A stretch of 49,389 bases of DNA from an uncultured Lachnospiraceae bacterium (GCA_910578085.1 CAJTPM010000029.1:1-49389), one strand, 5' to 3'. Counted from the stretch's first letter, positions 7,717 through 16,753 are shown. Numbers and translations: made by a program. Notes: generated from the sequence alone by a model not told the origin.

Positions 7717-9480
7717 TCAAATTGGCAAACTATTTTCCACACACAGCGCCCCATACCCCACCATCTCATTCGGATACCTCGCAAACCCCGGCAGTCTCTT
7801 CGCCCCCTTGATAAAATACGCCTTCACCTTCTCCCCATACAGATAGGGATCATTCCCCCGCACGATCCCCCATTCCATAAGGAGAGCGCTGCTACCGGTG
7901 ACATAGGGCGCCGCGAAGGAAGTGCCCGAGACCACCGCGTAACTGCCCCGGCCATCGGGCACTAGGATGTCTGTCCCCGGGGCGGTAAGATCCGGCTTCA
8001 TCTGCTGCTCATAATAGAACTTTCCCTCCGCCGTATCCTCCTCAAAGGGGTAGCCTCTGCCGGAAAAGTCCGCATACTCCTGATAAAGCGGATTGTAGGC
8101 TCCTACGGTGATAACTTTCTGGGCTGTGGCCGGTATCGTCATGGTCACCGCCGCCGTGGGCCGGAAAAAATTGGTGCCCCGGTTCAGCGCTTCCGCCGAG
8201 GGCAGATAAAAACTGACCGCTCCCTGTAAAATACGCACCGGCGTCAGCACAAAAGTCCAGATTCCTGCGGTAATATAGGGGTTTCCAAGAAAATCAAAAT
8301 AGTATTCCTGCACCTTTGTGTAGGGGGCCGGTTCCCCACCGTAAAACAGAATCGTCGTCCCATCCAGCGTAAAATTCCGCTTTCCGTTCCTGTCAAGCGG
8401 AATCTCTAACCGCCCGCCTCCCGGGGACAGAATTTCCAACAGAAAACTGTCCCCATAATTTTTCCAGATCGAAACATTGCAGGCGCTCTGATAGTCCGCC
8501 ATACTGCACTCCACAATCTTCCTTCCGTCCAGAATGACCTGCGTGTGTCCGGCGGCGGCCCCCTCGTTTCCGCTGCCCACGCAGACCACGATCTTATAAC
8601 TCTCCGCCACATTATTTAAAAATGTTTCAAACAGCGATGTCCCATCGTGGGAACCGTAGGTGCTGCCGTAACTGATATTGACCGCAAGCGGCATTCCCAA
8701 CGACTGCGCCTTTTGCAGCATCCAGGAAACGGCGCGCATCAGTTCCGTGGTGCGGGAGGATCCTTCCGCTCCCCTGCCGGTGCCTAATTTTACGATCAGC
8801 AGATCCGCCTTCGCCGCCACGCCCTCGCTTCCCGCCGCAATGGCCGCCACGCCGGTCCCATGACCGGACCGGTCAAACGTAAGCTCTTCTCCGTCCTGAA
8901 TGCTCTGATCCAGCTGTTCTTTCGTAAATTCCACACCGTGATAAAACCCTTCCGGTGCCGTCCATCCTCTCTCTGCATCCGCCTGCAGCGTCTGATCCCA
9001 GAGATACAAAATACGGCTCCGCCCCCGGTCATCCAGAAACGCGCCGTTTTTGTAATCAATTCCCGAATCAGGAATCCCCACCAGACAGCCCTGTCCGCTT
9101 AAGAGAAGTCCTCTGTCCGTCACCTCCTGTATGCAGGAAGAAAGGCTCCCCTGTCTGATCGTGATCTCACCCTCGTACATTGCCTTCGGTTTTTCAATGT
9201 AGTCAATTTCCGGCAGGGAAGACAGCCTCTCGATCTCCCCCCGCCCTGCTGTCAGGATCGCGTAGCCTGGCAGCAGATATTCCGCCTCCAAAGTTTCAGG
9301 GGAGCCTGGCCGGGATAAATTTTCCCTTTCAAACGCTCCCCTGAGGTCTCCATGATATTTTACGATCAATTCCCATCTGTCTTCCAAAACCCCTACCGGC
9401 AGTTCCAGAGACCGTTCTCTCTCCACCGGCGCCGCTTCCAATGACAGGTTCAACAGGTTTTCCATTTTCTGTGAATCCAT
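7717..9480 (-). CDS. Subtilisin-like S8 peptidase (Csp-type)
   Basis: 587 aa from ATG 9480, which has AGGAG seven bases upstream; an ATG two codons earlier is less well placed. The catalytic triad is visible: Asp138 in GIPDSGID, His207 in GHGTGVA and Ser521 in SGTSFAAP. There is no signal peptide. Between His and Ser lies a long insertion (about residues 330-440) rich in strands, as in the Csp germination proteases of Clostridium, which have a jelly-roll insert. An N-terminal about 100-residue prodomain-like region ends in a segment like those cleaved in Csp proteins. Many Lachnospiraceae carry such a cytoplasmic-looking S8 peptidase of unclear role; a role in spore germination is possible but unproved. 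Monocistronic by appearance. Confidence 0.85.
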   Translation of the reverse strand: MDSQKMENLLNLSLEAAPVERERSLELPVGVLEDRWELIVKYHGDLRGAFERENLSRPGSPETLEAEYLLPGYAILTAGRGEIERLSSLPEIDYIEKPKAMYEGEITIRQGSLSSCIQEVTDRGLLLSGQGCLVGIPDSGIDYKNGAFLDDRGRSRILYLWDQTLQADAERGWTAPEGFYHGVEFTKEQLDQSIQDGEELTFDRSGHGTGVAAIAAGSEGVAAKADLLIVKLGTGRGAEGSSRTTELMRAVSWMLQKAQSLGMPLAVNISYGSTYGSHDGTSLFETFLNNVAESYKIVVCVGSGNEGAAAGHTQVILDGRKIVECSMADYQSACNVSIWKNYGDSFLLEILSPGGGRLEIPLDRNGKRNFTLDGTTILFYGGEPAPYTKVQEYYFDFLGNPYITAGIWTFVLTPVRILQGAVSFYLPSAEALNRGTNFFRPTAAVTMTIPATAQKVITVGAYNPLYQEYADFSGRGYPFEEDTAEGKFYYEQQMKPDLTAPGTDILVPDGRGSYAVVSGTSFAAPYVTGSSALLMEWGIVRGNDPYLYGEKVKAYFIKGAKRLPGFARYPNEMVGYGALCVENSLPI

Positions 9481-9629
9481 TTCCACACTCCTGTATAGGG
9501 CATACCCTCCTGTTACACCGGCAGTATCTTTCCGATACGCTTACAGTGCCATAACCTCAGGTCTGCTCCCTGTTTCTTACAGTATATGTAAGTCACCCGC
9601 AAAATATCTTGTATGGAACAATTTACAGC

Positions 9630-11081
9630 TCAGCGATTCCTCGCCGTCCGGATCACCCACTGTACCGCTGCCTCGGCCTGTACAGGCAGATTTTCCGGCG
9701 TCCGGACTTCTGCACCGGGCTCTGTCCCTCCCGCCCCCGTCTCAAAGGCCTGCAGTGCATATCTGGCAAGCAGCTCCGATACCCGTGTCCGCTCCACAGA
9801 ATCCTCTGCTCCCAGAACAATCACCACCAGATCATGTTCTGCCACACCGTCATCCACGGTCAGCGAAGTGATCAGGCAGGCGCCGGCCCTGTTGGTCGTG
9901 CCGGTTTTTAATCCGGTCACTTCCGACACATTGTATAAAAGCGGATTGGTATTGCGCACCTCAAAGTCAATGGACTCCAGTCTTGCTTTCTCCAGGGAAG
10001 TGATCTCCGTAATCTGAGGATAAACCTTCAAAAGATAAGACACCAGTCTGAACATATCCTCTGCGCTCATGCGGTTCTGCCGCTTGGCGGGTACCGGTTC
10101 CTGCGTATAGACGGGCAGACCGTTGCAGTTGAAAAAAACCGCCTGGGATAAGCCCAGCTCCAACGCCTTCTGATTCATCCTCTGCACAAAAGCTTCCTCC
10201 GAACCTGCCACGGCTTCAGCCAGGCACAGGGCGCACTCGTTACTGGAGGGTAAAAGTGTTCCGATCAGCAGCTCCCGCACCGTGATCAGGGCTCCTGTCT
10301 CCAGAGGAATCACCCCGTCAGCCGACACCGCCAGCCGTCTGGCCCCGTCAGAGACCACCACCTGCTGATCCAGGCTGAGTTGTCCTGCCGAGACAGCCTC
10401 CATCGTCAAAAGACTGGTCATCAGCTTTGAGGTACTGGCTATGGCGTAAGGCATATCGGACTGATATTCATAATAAATCTCTCCGGTGGAAGCATCCCCC
10501 ACCAGCACACTGTTGACGCCGTAAAAATACCCGTTCTGTTCCAGCTCGGCAGGCAGGATGCTAAATGGCTCCAGCAAATGGATCTGCAGCGTACCTGCAG
10601 AAGGGACGGTGATATCCGTATCCAGAATCATCCCCAGATCTGCCGCCATCATAAAGCAGTCATAGCCGCCGGAGGGCAGTTCCATGATCATCGTATAATA
10701 GGATACTTTCTGTCCCCCCACTTTAAATTCATTCCGTTTCAGGGAAATATCCGGATTTGTCTCTGCTTCCCAGGGCGCATTTTCCACCCCCACAGGCATG
10801 TAGGCCTCGCCAGGATTTAAGGAAACAGCATTTTTTGCTATTTCCAAAGAAAAAGATTTCTCCGTATCTCTCAGAATCATGGCCATATCCCGCAGGGAGA
10901 GATAGGTGTTGCCGGCGTAGGCATAATCCAGTGTTTTCACCATGCCGCCGGAACCGGTGTCCGTCTGTACCTGACAGATCCCCGGAATCTCAAAGGCTGC
11001 CGATGTCCTGACAGGCCAGACGGCGCACAGCATGATCACACACAATATAACAGCGCTTACTTTCCGCAGAAATTTTTTCAT
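9630..11081 (-). CDS. D-alanyl-D-alanine carboxypeptidase (PBP5-type)
   Basis: 483 aa from ATG 11081, with GGAGAG just upstream; this start gives a clean signal peptide (basic KKFLRK, hydrophobic core, TSA-A end). About residues 30-175 resemble the stalk or copper-amine-oxidase N-like repeat (LSLRDMAMIL), an unusual N-terminal addition. The peptidase S11 domain follows, with SxxK at 216-219 (STSK), SxN at 279-281 (SSN) and KTG at 392-394. The enzyme removes the terminal D-Ala from peptidoglycan stem peptides outside the membrane. The C-terminus lacks the usual amphipathic membrane anchor; the stalk may replace it. Enzyme class is sure, the exact dac gene is not. Confidence 0.9.
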   Translation of the reverse strand: MKKFLRKVSAVILCVIMLCAVWPVRTSAAFEIPGICQVQTDTGSGGMVKTLDYAYAGNTYLSLRDMAMILRDTEKSFSLEIAKNAVSLNPGEAYMPVGVENAPWEAETNPDISLKRNEFKVGGQKVSYYTMIMELPSGGYDCFMMAADLGMILDTDITVPSAGTLQIHLLEPFSILPAELEQNGYFYGVNSVLVGDASTGEIYYEYQSDMPYAIASTSKLMTSLLTMEAVSAGQLSLDQQVVVSDGARRLAVSADGVIPLETGALITVRELLIGTLLPSSNECALCLAEAVAGSEEAFVQRMNQKALELGLSQAVFFNCNGLPVYTQEPVPAKRQNRMSAEDMFRLVSYLLKVYPQITEITSLEKARLESIDFEVRNTNPLLYNVSEVTGLKTGTTNRAGACLITSLTVDDGVAEHDLVVIVLGAEDSVERTRVSELLARYALQAFETGAGGTEPGAEVRTPENLPVQAEAAVQWVIRTARNR

Positions 11082-11223
11082 CGGCTCTCCTCTCATCCGT
11101 CTGCTTCAACCAGATAAAGCGATTACTTCCTCATCCTCTGGCCGAAGGCGTCCTCAAACCCGGGCAGGACAGCGTACAATCGGGAAAAGGAGATTTTCTC
11201 TCCACCCCGCACCCGGAACAGGA

Positions 11224-11940
11224 TCACTCGGCCTGATGTAATATGTACAATACAGGATAATCATCAGAATCTTCCGCATCGTCTCCTTTTGTCAGAATCA
11301 GTTCGGATTCTACCCGGATATAGCTTTCCGTCTCAGTCCGGCGGGCGCCGCCCGCCTCAAATTGTCTGGTCAGAATGCCCTCGGCGGTTGCATAGGTCCC
11401 GCTGCCGTCGTACTCTCCCTGCAATTCCTCCAGAGAGGGTAACAGGGCGGGCCCACAGGACGTCAGGTAGGAAACTGTGGACATCCCAAAGGTTTCCGTC
11501 ACCAACGTCTCCACCGCTTCCGCTCCCGTATCACCCGTATAGCCGGCCATACGAAGCCTCTCTCCCAGAAGTTCCCGGAAAACCGCCGCAAAAGCCTCAT
11601 AGGCGGCCTGATTACAGTTCTCATAACTCTCCGGCACAATATAACAGCGAAACGTCCCCTCAGAGCGTGCAGTCTGTTCCAGAGTAAGATCGACCTGTAC
11701 AGTCAATCCTTCCATACACGTCTCCAGCTCTTCCAGGGATACATCCACTCCCTCTATGTCCTGCAGCCATAGAAATGCTGTCACAGACGCCTGTTCCGAC
11801 AGATCTGCCCGAGTCGTCCACTGCCCGGAAATATCCTGATCCGCTGACGCAAAAAAATGCAGATAGATCATAAGTGCCAGAAGAACGATCAATGTCAGAA
11901 ACAGCAGAATAAGCGCCACATTTTTTGTGGTTTTTCCCAT
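11224..11940 (-). CDS. Membrane-anchored extracellular protein, unknown function
   Basis: 238 aa. A single N-terminal membrane segment (residues 8-31, leucine-rich) follows the positively charged MGKTTK, so the rest is probably outside the cell. The exported part is acidic, with repeated Glu/Ala helices and a strand-rich end, and contains no motif known to me. Start ATG 11940 has GAGGG seven bases upstream. It lies between the carboxypeptidase (142 bases downstream) and a cupin (17 bases upstream), all on the same strand, and may be cotranscribed with both. A role at the envelope is a guess from topology. Confidence 0.75.
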   Translation of the reverse strand: MGKTTKNVALILLFLTLIVLLALMIYLHFFASADQDISGQWTTRADLSEQASVTAFLWLQDIEGVDVSLEELETCMEGLTVQVDLTLEQTARSEGTFRCYIVPESYENCNQAAYEAFAAVFRELLGERLRMAGYTGDTGAEAVETLVTETFGMSTVSYLTSCGPALLPSLEELQGEYDGSGTYATAEGILTRQFEAGGARRTETESYIRVESELILTKGDDAEDSDDYPVLYILHQAE

Positions 11941-11957
11941 AAAGAAACCCTCATATT

Positions 11958-12287
11958 TTACTGCTGCGGCACCACTGCAAAGAACACAAGATCGCGCTCC
12001 GTGTCATTGATCAGACTGTGCGCATGCCCATCCGGACAATAGTGCACCTGCCCCGCCTCGATCCGCAGTTTCTCTCCGTCATACAATACCGCAGCGCTGC
12101 CCTCCAGAATATAGATGATCTCACTGCTGCCCTCGTGGGTATGTAATCCCACGCTTGCCCCGGGGATCAGCCTGTTTAACATAATGCGGTTTTTCTCATC
12201 CGCATAGGCTCTGATGGCCATCTCCTTTTCGCCGCCCTTAAAATGGGGCGTTACGTTTTCCGGTATCTGATTAAAATCAAGAATCAT
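11958..12287 (-). CDS. Cupin-domain protein
   Basis: 109 aa, a single small cupin. Motif 1 is GASVGLHTHEGSSEIIYILEG-like, with His at LHTH and Glu in SSEIIY; motif 2 is seen in CPDGHAHSL. The metal ligands (two His and a Glu, plus the later His) are therefore present, so a metal-dependent enzyme or binding protein is plausible. ATG 12287 has AGGAGG six bases upstream. Such proteins bind sugars, small acids or metals; the substrate cannot be told. It is followed after 17 bases by the membrane-anchored protein gene. Confidence 0.85.
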   Translation of the reverse strand: MILDFNQIPENVTPHFKGGEKEMAIRAYADEKNRIMLNRLIPGASVGLHTHEGSSEIIYILEGSAAVLYDGEKLRIEAGQVHYCPDGHAHSLINDTERDLVFFAVVPQQ

Positions 12288-12335
12288 GTTGTCCCTCCTG
12301 TCTTACTGCTGTTATTTTTCATGCAGCTTTTTGTC

Positions 12336-12674
12336 TTATCCTTCATTTCCCCCCAGAAGCCCTATCATGCCCCGATAAGCGTCGTACGCTCCCTCGAGAA
12401 CCAGATAATGATAGTGTTCGCCATACCAGCTGAAAGAAGGACAGTGCTCTTCCCGCCCCTTTTCCTCCTCCAGCTCGCCGAGCCGTTTTCTCAGTTCCGC
12501 CTGCAATGCAGCCGACGCTCCCTCCTCTCGGACACGTTCGTAGAGCGTTTCCAGCGTTTCCAGTTCACTGTGCCTGACATGAGAATAAAACGAATCCTGT
12601 TTATCCTTCTCATATCTTTCCCTGCACTCCTCTATTTTTTCTTCGATCCTTTCATACAGTTCCATATTTTCCAT
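12336..12674 (-). CDS. Small coiled-coil protein, unknown
   Basis: 112 aa, very rich in Glu, Lys and Arg. It reads as one or two long charged helices (residues 1-75), ending in a more aromatic tail (SWYGEHYHYLVLEGAYDAY). No domain recognised. It follows prfA after the 58-bp tandem repeats and shares the strand of the prmC-prfA operon, so read-through transcription is likely. The ribosome site is modest (AAAAGGCG six bases before ATG). Confidence 0.6.
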   Translation of the reverse strand: MENMELYERIEEKIEECRERYEKDKQDSFYSHVRHSELETLETLYERVREEGASAALQAELRKRLGELEEEKGREEHCPSFSWYGEHYHYLVLEGAYDAYRGMIGLLGGNEG

Positions 12675-12702
12675 TGAAAACGCCTTTTATTCCCCGCCCA
12701 TC

Positions 12703-12835
12703 TTCAACAATTTCGCCGCCGAGATCAGCGGATCAGGCGGCCTCTCAGCTTTCCCCCATTTTCAACAATTTCGCCGCCGAGATCAGCGGATCAGGCGGCC
12801 TCTCAGCTTTCCCCCATTTTCAACAATTTCGCCGC
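12703..12835. repeat. 58-bp tandem repeat at the 3' end of prfA
   Basis: Two full 58-bp units (12703-12760, 12761-12818) and a partial third that is the prfA coding end. Each full unit contains GCGGATCAGGCGGC on the plus strand, while prfA itself has the same 14 bases on the minus strand (plus-strand complement at 12831-12844). The RNA can therefore fold into alternative perfect 14-pair hairpins directly after the prfA stop. It is probably a local duplication with inversion that created a hairpin downstream of the gene. Confidence 0.8.
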
Positions 12836-13876
12836 CTGATCCGCTGCAATACAGGCGTCCACGATCTCCTGAATATCGCCGTTCATGATCTTATCCAGTT
12901 TATAGAGCGTCAGGTTGATGCGGTGGTCCGTCACCCGGCCCTGGGGGAAGTTATAGGTTCTGATCTTTTCGGACCTGTCGCCTGTTCCCACCTGGCTTTT
13001 TCTGAGTTCCGCTTCCGCGTCGTGGGCCTTCTGCTGTTCCAGATCGTACAGTTTCGTCCGCAGAAGCGCATAGGCTTTCGCCTTATTCTGGATCTGTGAC
13101 TTTTCCGTCTGGGAATAGATCACGATCCCTGTGGGAATATGCGTCAGCCGTACCGCCGAGTCGGTGGTATTGACACACTGACCGCCCGCACCGGAGGAAC
13201 GGCAGACATCGATCTTGATATCCTTCTCGTCGATCTGCACGTCCACCTCCTCGGCCTCCGGCATCACCGCCACAGTGATCGTGGAAGTATGGATCCGGCC
13301 CCCGGACTCTGTTTCCGGCACGCGCTGCACTCTGTGGACGCCACTCTCATACTTCATAATAGAGTAGGCGCCCTGTCCGCTCAGCAGAAACGTGACGCTC
13401 TTCATTCCGCCGATGCCGATCTCCTCCACGTCTAACGTCTCCACTTTCCAGCGATGCGTCTCCGCATAATGCACATACATCCGGTAGATCTCCGCCGCAA
13501 ACAGCGCCGCTTCGTCGCCGCCTGCTCCTGCCCGGATCTCCACTATCACATTTTTGTCATCGTTGGGATCCTTCGGCAACAGCAGGATCTTCAGCTCTTT
13601 TTCCAGTTCTTCAATGCGTTTTCTTGATGCCGAAAGCTCCTCCTTCAGCATATCCCGCATCTCCTCGTCGGACTCTTCCTCCAGCATGGCCAGAGAATCC
13701 TCCGCATCCTGCCTGCATTTTTTATATTCTTTATAGGTTTCCACAAGCGGCGTCAGGTCGCTCTGCTCTTTCATCAGTTCTCTGAAATGCTGCTGATTAT
13801 CCGTGACTCCCGGCTCCGCCAGCTCATTCATGATCTCCTCAAATCTATGCAGCAGATCTTCTAATCTGTCAAACAT
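12803..13876 (-). CDS. prfA: Peptide chain release factor 1
   Basis: 357 aa, full length for RF1. The GGQ motif that triggers peptidyl-tRNA hydrolysis is at about residue 230 (RSSGAGGQCVNTTDSAVR). The PCRF domain precedes it. It recognises UAA and UAG in the ribosomal A site; the Gln of GGQ is methylated by PrmC, whose gene lies just upstream in the same operon, separated by 218 bases. RF1 rather than RF2 is supported by the PxT-type region and the long linker and by the prmC neighbour. Its last codons were copied in the tandem repeat behind it. Confidence 0.97.
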   Translation of the reverse strand: MFDRLEDLLHRFEEIMNELAEPGVTDNQQHFRELMKEQSDLTPLVETYKEYKKCRQDAEDSLAMLEEESDEEMRDMLKEELSASRKRIEELEKELKILLLPKDPNDDKNVIVEIRAGAGGDEAALFAAEIYRMYVHYAETHRWKVETLDVEEIGIGGMKSVTFLLSGQGAYSIMKYESGVHRVQRVPETESGGRIHTSTITVAVMPEAEEVDVQIDEKDIKIDVCRSSGAGGQCVNTTDSAVRLTHIPTGIVIYSQTEKSQIQNKAKAYALLRTKLYDLEQQKAHDAEAELRKSQVGTGDRSEKIRTYNFPQGRVTDHRINLTLYKLDKIMNGDIQEIVDACIAADQAAKLLKMGES

Positions 13877-14094
13877 CTCTCTCCCCTTTTCTGTTTCAAT
13901 CTCATTTCACTCACTATATCCAAAACTGCTGCTGTTCCCGTCACCCTGTACTTCAACTTACAGACCTGTCTTTCCGGAACCCAACGTGCAGCCGCTTTCG
14001 TCTTGCCTTTCGGCTTCCAATATACCGCCGCATGCAGTGTCAGCGTTGTCTTTCCGATTTCCGGCATACTACCACTGCTCCCTATATCGCTGAT

Positions 14095-14940
14095 TCACCG
14101 GGTTTCTCCATACCATGTCCCAAATACTACTCTGTCAAGGCCCGAAAAATCTTTGACTATCTGAATTTCCCGGAAGCTGTTCTCCTCCAGGATATTTTTC
14201 ACAGCCTCCCCCTGATCCCAGCCGATCTCATAAAATAACATCCCGCCGCCGGGCAGATGCTCTCCCGCTTTCTCAGTGATCTTTCTGTAAAAAAACAGAC
14301 CGTCCTCCCCGCCGTCCAGCGCCGCATGCGGATCGTGATCTTTTACTTCCGGCATCAGGCCGTCTATTTCAGCACTTTTGATATAGGGCGGATTGGATAC
14401 TATGATCTCAAATTTTCCCTCTGTTTTTTCAAACAGATCGCTCTTTACAAAGTCCGCATGCGCTGCTCCCAGCCTGACCGCGTTTGTTTTCGCGGCCTCC
14501 AGGGCTTCTTCGGAAATGTCCGCCCCGATTCCATGACAGTCATTGGAATAGTGGAGAAGACTGAGTAAGATACAGCCGCTCCCCGTGCCGATGTCCAGGA
14601 TCCGCATGCCGTCATGCAGATGCTTCAATACTTCTTCCACCAGTATTTCCGTATCCTGCCGTGGGCATAACACATGCCCGTTGACTGTAAAAGTCAGTCC
14701 CATGAATTCTGTCTTACCCAGTATATGCTGCAGCGGAACTCGATTCGCTCTCACTTTTATTTTTTCAAGATACTGCTCTTCCTCGCCTCCGCTTATCTCC
14801 CGTTCTCCGTGGGCATAGAGCACTGTCCTGTCCGTACCACAGACCTCCTCTAACAGAAGTCTGGCATCTAACGCCGCCTCCTCAATGCCTGCCCCCTCAA
14901 GGACCGATACGCCCTGCTTATAGATCTCCTGATACTGCAT
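14095..14940 (-). CDS. prmC: Release factor N5-glutamine methyltransferase
   Basis: 281 aa from ATG 14940 with GGAG seven bases upstream; an upstream alternative at 14955 is less likely. It contains an SAM-binding glycine loop (ILDIGTGSGCILLSL) and the catalytic SNPPYI that positions the glutamine amide. The N-terminal helical bundle matches PrmC/HemK. It methylates the GGQ glutamine of RF1/RF2. It sits between DUF1385 and prfA, the usual clostridial order. A 217-base gap to prfA holds a short low-quality frame not supported as a gene. Confidence 0.96.
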   Translation of the reverse strand: MQYQEIYKQGVSVLEGAGIEEAALDARLLLEEVCGTDRTVLYAHGEREISGGEEEQYLEKIKVRANRVPLQHILGKTEFMGLTFTVNGHVLCPRQDTEILVEEVLKHLHDGMRILDIGTGSGCILLSLLHYSNDCHGIGADISEEALEAAKTNAVRLGAAHADFVKSDLFEKTEGKFEIIVSNPPYIKSAEIDGLMPEVKDHDPHAALDGGEDGLFFYRKITEKAGEHLPGGGMLFYEIGWDQGEAVKNILEENSFREIQIVKDFSGLDRVVFGTWYGETR

Positions 14941-15032
14941 CCTCTTTCTCCGCACCGCACCGCTTTCTATCGCCGCACTATACAGTTTATCGGCTGAACG
15001 CCCCTTTCATACGAGGCAGGTCCCTGAAACTG

Positions 15033-16379
15033 TCACTCAATTTCATCATTCCCGATAAAACTCGGTTCGTCCTCATCTTCCACCCACAGTTCTTCCGCCG
15101 GCTGTCTGTTCTCCCCCTGCCGCGGTTGTGCCGACATCTTTCCACTGTTTTCGTACGCTTCCTCTTCTGCTTCTTCCCAGTCTTCGCACTCCGCTTCCTT
15201 GGCTTCCCGATCTGCCTCTTCCCACTCTCCGTACTGCTCTTCCTCGGCTTCCCGATCTGCCTCTTCCCACTCTCCGTACTGCTCTTCCTCGGCTTCCCGA
15301 TCTGCCTCTTCCCAGTCTTCGTACTGCTCTTCTTCCGCCTCTCTTTGGTCTTCATCCGACAGGTCTTCCCCTGTCATTTCTTCCGGATTTTCCACAGTCT
15401 CCCCCGGCTCCTCATCCTCTGCCGTTTCGTCACCGTCCGCTTCATATCCGAAATTTTCCTGCAGCCAGGCTCTCCAGTCAAACACGGCTTCCACAGCTTT
15501 GATCGCAACTTCCACCATACTCTCATCTGGTTCCTTTGTGGTAAGCCCCTGCAGCCACAGTCCCGGCGCGGAAATCATGCGCACAAGCCAGTTGTCGGAT
15601 CTGCCAGCCAGCCGGATGATCTCGTAAGCGATCCCGGCGATCACAGGGATCAGCAAAATACGGATCAGTATCTTGAGCGCCATATTATCCACACGGATAA
15701 AGAAAAACAATACCACACTGACCAACATGACAAACAGCAGAAAGCTGGTGCCACAGCGCCTGTGCTGTTTGGAACTTCTCATCACATTCTCTACCGTAAG
15801 TTCTCGTCCCTTTTCAAGACAGTTGATGCATTTGTGTTCGGCCCCATGATACATATAAACCCGTCTGATATCCTTCATCAGGGAGATTAGAAGCACATAG
15901 GCCACAAAAATCAGAATACGAATCACGCCCTCCATGATTGCCAGAAGAGAGTCGTTTCTCACAAATCTTTCCAGATAATTGGAAATCAGATAGGGCAATA
16001 CCATAAAAAGGCCCACTGCTGCCAGCACCGCAATGACCATTGTAAGCGTCATCAACACGCTCTCTGCCTTGCCCTTAAATGCCTTGTTCACCATCTTATC
16101 CGCCGCTGTTTCCTCCTCTTCCTCATAAAAAGCAGCAGAATGATTCAGACACTTTGTTCCCAAAATCAAAGAGTCCACAAAGGAAAATATACCACGAATA
16201 AAAGGTAATTTTGTAATCCCGCTCTCTCCCAATATACCTGTGTATTCTCCGATCTCCACATCGATCTCACCATCCGGCTTTCTGACCGCCACCGAATAAC
16301 GAGTGTTATTTTTCATCATAATTCCTTCCAGCACGGCCTGACCGCCAATGCCGGAATAACATCCTCTTTTCCTGCTCAT
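15033..16379 (-). CDS. DUF1385 membrane protein with acidic repeat tail
   Basis: 448 aa from ATG 16379 (AGGAG eight bases upstream), which gives the family start MSRKRGCYSGIGGQAVLEGIMMK; the longer frame adds a non-conserved leader. The domain runs to about residue 310, with several membrane segments (about 110-160 and 180-240) and the conserved YHGAEHKCINC motif. The remaining about 135 residues are a low-complexity acidic tail with imperfect 16-residue repeats of the type EEEQYGEWEEADREA. Family function is unknown, though its place between rpmE and prmC is conserved in clostridia. The tail is species-specific and not part of the family core. Confidence 0.88.
   Translation of the reverse strand: MSRKRGCYSGIGGQAVLEGIMMKNNTRYSVAVRKPDGEIDVEIGEYTGILGESGITKLPFIRGIFSFVDSLILGTKCLNHSAAFYEEEEETAADKMVNKAFKGKAESVLMTLTMVIAVLAAVGLFMVLPYLISNYLERFVRNDSLLAIMEGVIRILIFVAYVLLISLMKDIRRVYMYHGAEHKCINCLEKGRELTVENVMRSSKQHRRCGTSFLLFVMLVSVVLFFFIRVDNMALKILIRILLIPVIAGIAYEIIRLAGRSDNWLVRMISAPGLWLQGLTTKEPDESMVEVAIKAVEAVFDWRAWLQENFGYEADGDETAEDEEPGETVENPEEMTGEDLSDEDQREAEEEQYEDWEEADREAEEEQYGEWEEADREAEEEQYGEWEEADREAKEAECEDWEEAEEEAYENSGKMSAQPRQGENRQPAEELWVEDEDEPSFIGNDEIE
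15171..15350. repeat. 48-bp coding repeats in the DUF1385 tail
   Basis: Three to four imperfect 48-bp units in a row encode 16-residue acidic blocks (consensus about DREAEEEQYGEWEEA). Two units are nearly identical at the DNA level, so recent slippage or unequal exchange is likely and length may vary between strains. Confidence 0.75.
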
Positions 16380-16417
16380 GGATCTTGCTCCTGTCAAACA
16401 TAAAATAGTACATAAAC

Positions 16418-16456
16418 AAAAGAAGGTTGAGGACAACCTTTCCCCAACCCCTTCTT
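16418..16456 (-). terminator. Weak terminator or processing hairpin after rpmE
   Basis: On the minus strand AAGAAGGGGTTG can pair with CAACCTTCTT (two bulged bases), followed by a short TTGTTT stretch. It lies between the rpmE stop and the DUF1385 start and would allow partial read-through. Confidence 0.4.
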
Positions 16457-16463
16457 AATCATC

Positions 16464-16670
16464 TTAATTTTCAGCCATGCCGTATTTCCTGTTGAACTTA
16501 TCAATACGTCCATCCGCTCTGGCTGTCTTCTGCTGTCCTGTGTAGAATGAATGACATTTTGAACAAACCTCCACATGAATCTCCGGTTTCGTGGAACCTG
16601 TTACAAATGTATTCCCACAGTTACATGTGACAGTTGCCTGATAGTAGGCAGGATGCAGTCCCTCTTTCAT
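16464..16670 (-). CDS. rpmE: Ribosomal protein L31
   Basis: 68 aa from ATG 16670, the usual size for L31. The start MKEGLHPAYY and end of the family are clear. Four cysteines (C16, C18, C36, C39) show it is the zinc-binding (C+) form, the form normally made when zinc is available. GTG at 16679 would add three residues but leaves no ribosome site. Located in the large subunit. It follows rho in the usual order but has its own promoter at 16754-16782, with about 80 bases of leader that could hold regulation not evident by eye. Confidence 0.97.
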   Translation of the reverse strand: MKEGLHPAYYQATVTCNCGNTFVTGSTKPEIHVEVCSKCHSFYTGQQKTARADGRIDKFNRKYGMAEN

Positions 16671-16753
16671 CTTTTTCACCTCTCTGTTTCATTGTATAAA
16701 AATTGTAATTATTTTTTTCTGAAGCTCGCCACTTTTTTAATGACAGCTTACAC

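Noticed and set aside
12703..12835. Possible CRISPR array
   Set aside because: Only two and a part units, directly adjacent with no unique spacers, and one of them is the prfA coding end. It is a simple tandem duplication.
13861..14067. 68-codon frame between prmC and prfA
   Set aside because: It overlaps the prfA start, has no ribosome site and no recognisable sequence; kept only as a gap of 218 bases.
15126..15890. Long plus-strand frame of 254 codons
   Set aside because: It is the antisense of the DUF1385 gene and its acidic repeats; the codons read as low-complexity Leu/Pro/Ser without any domain.
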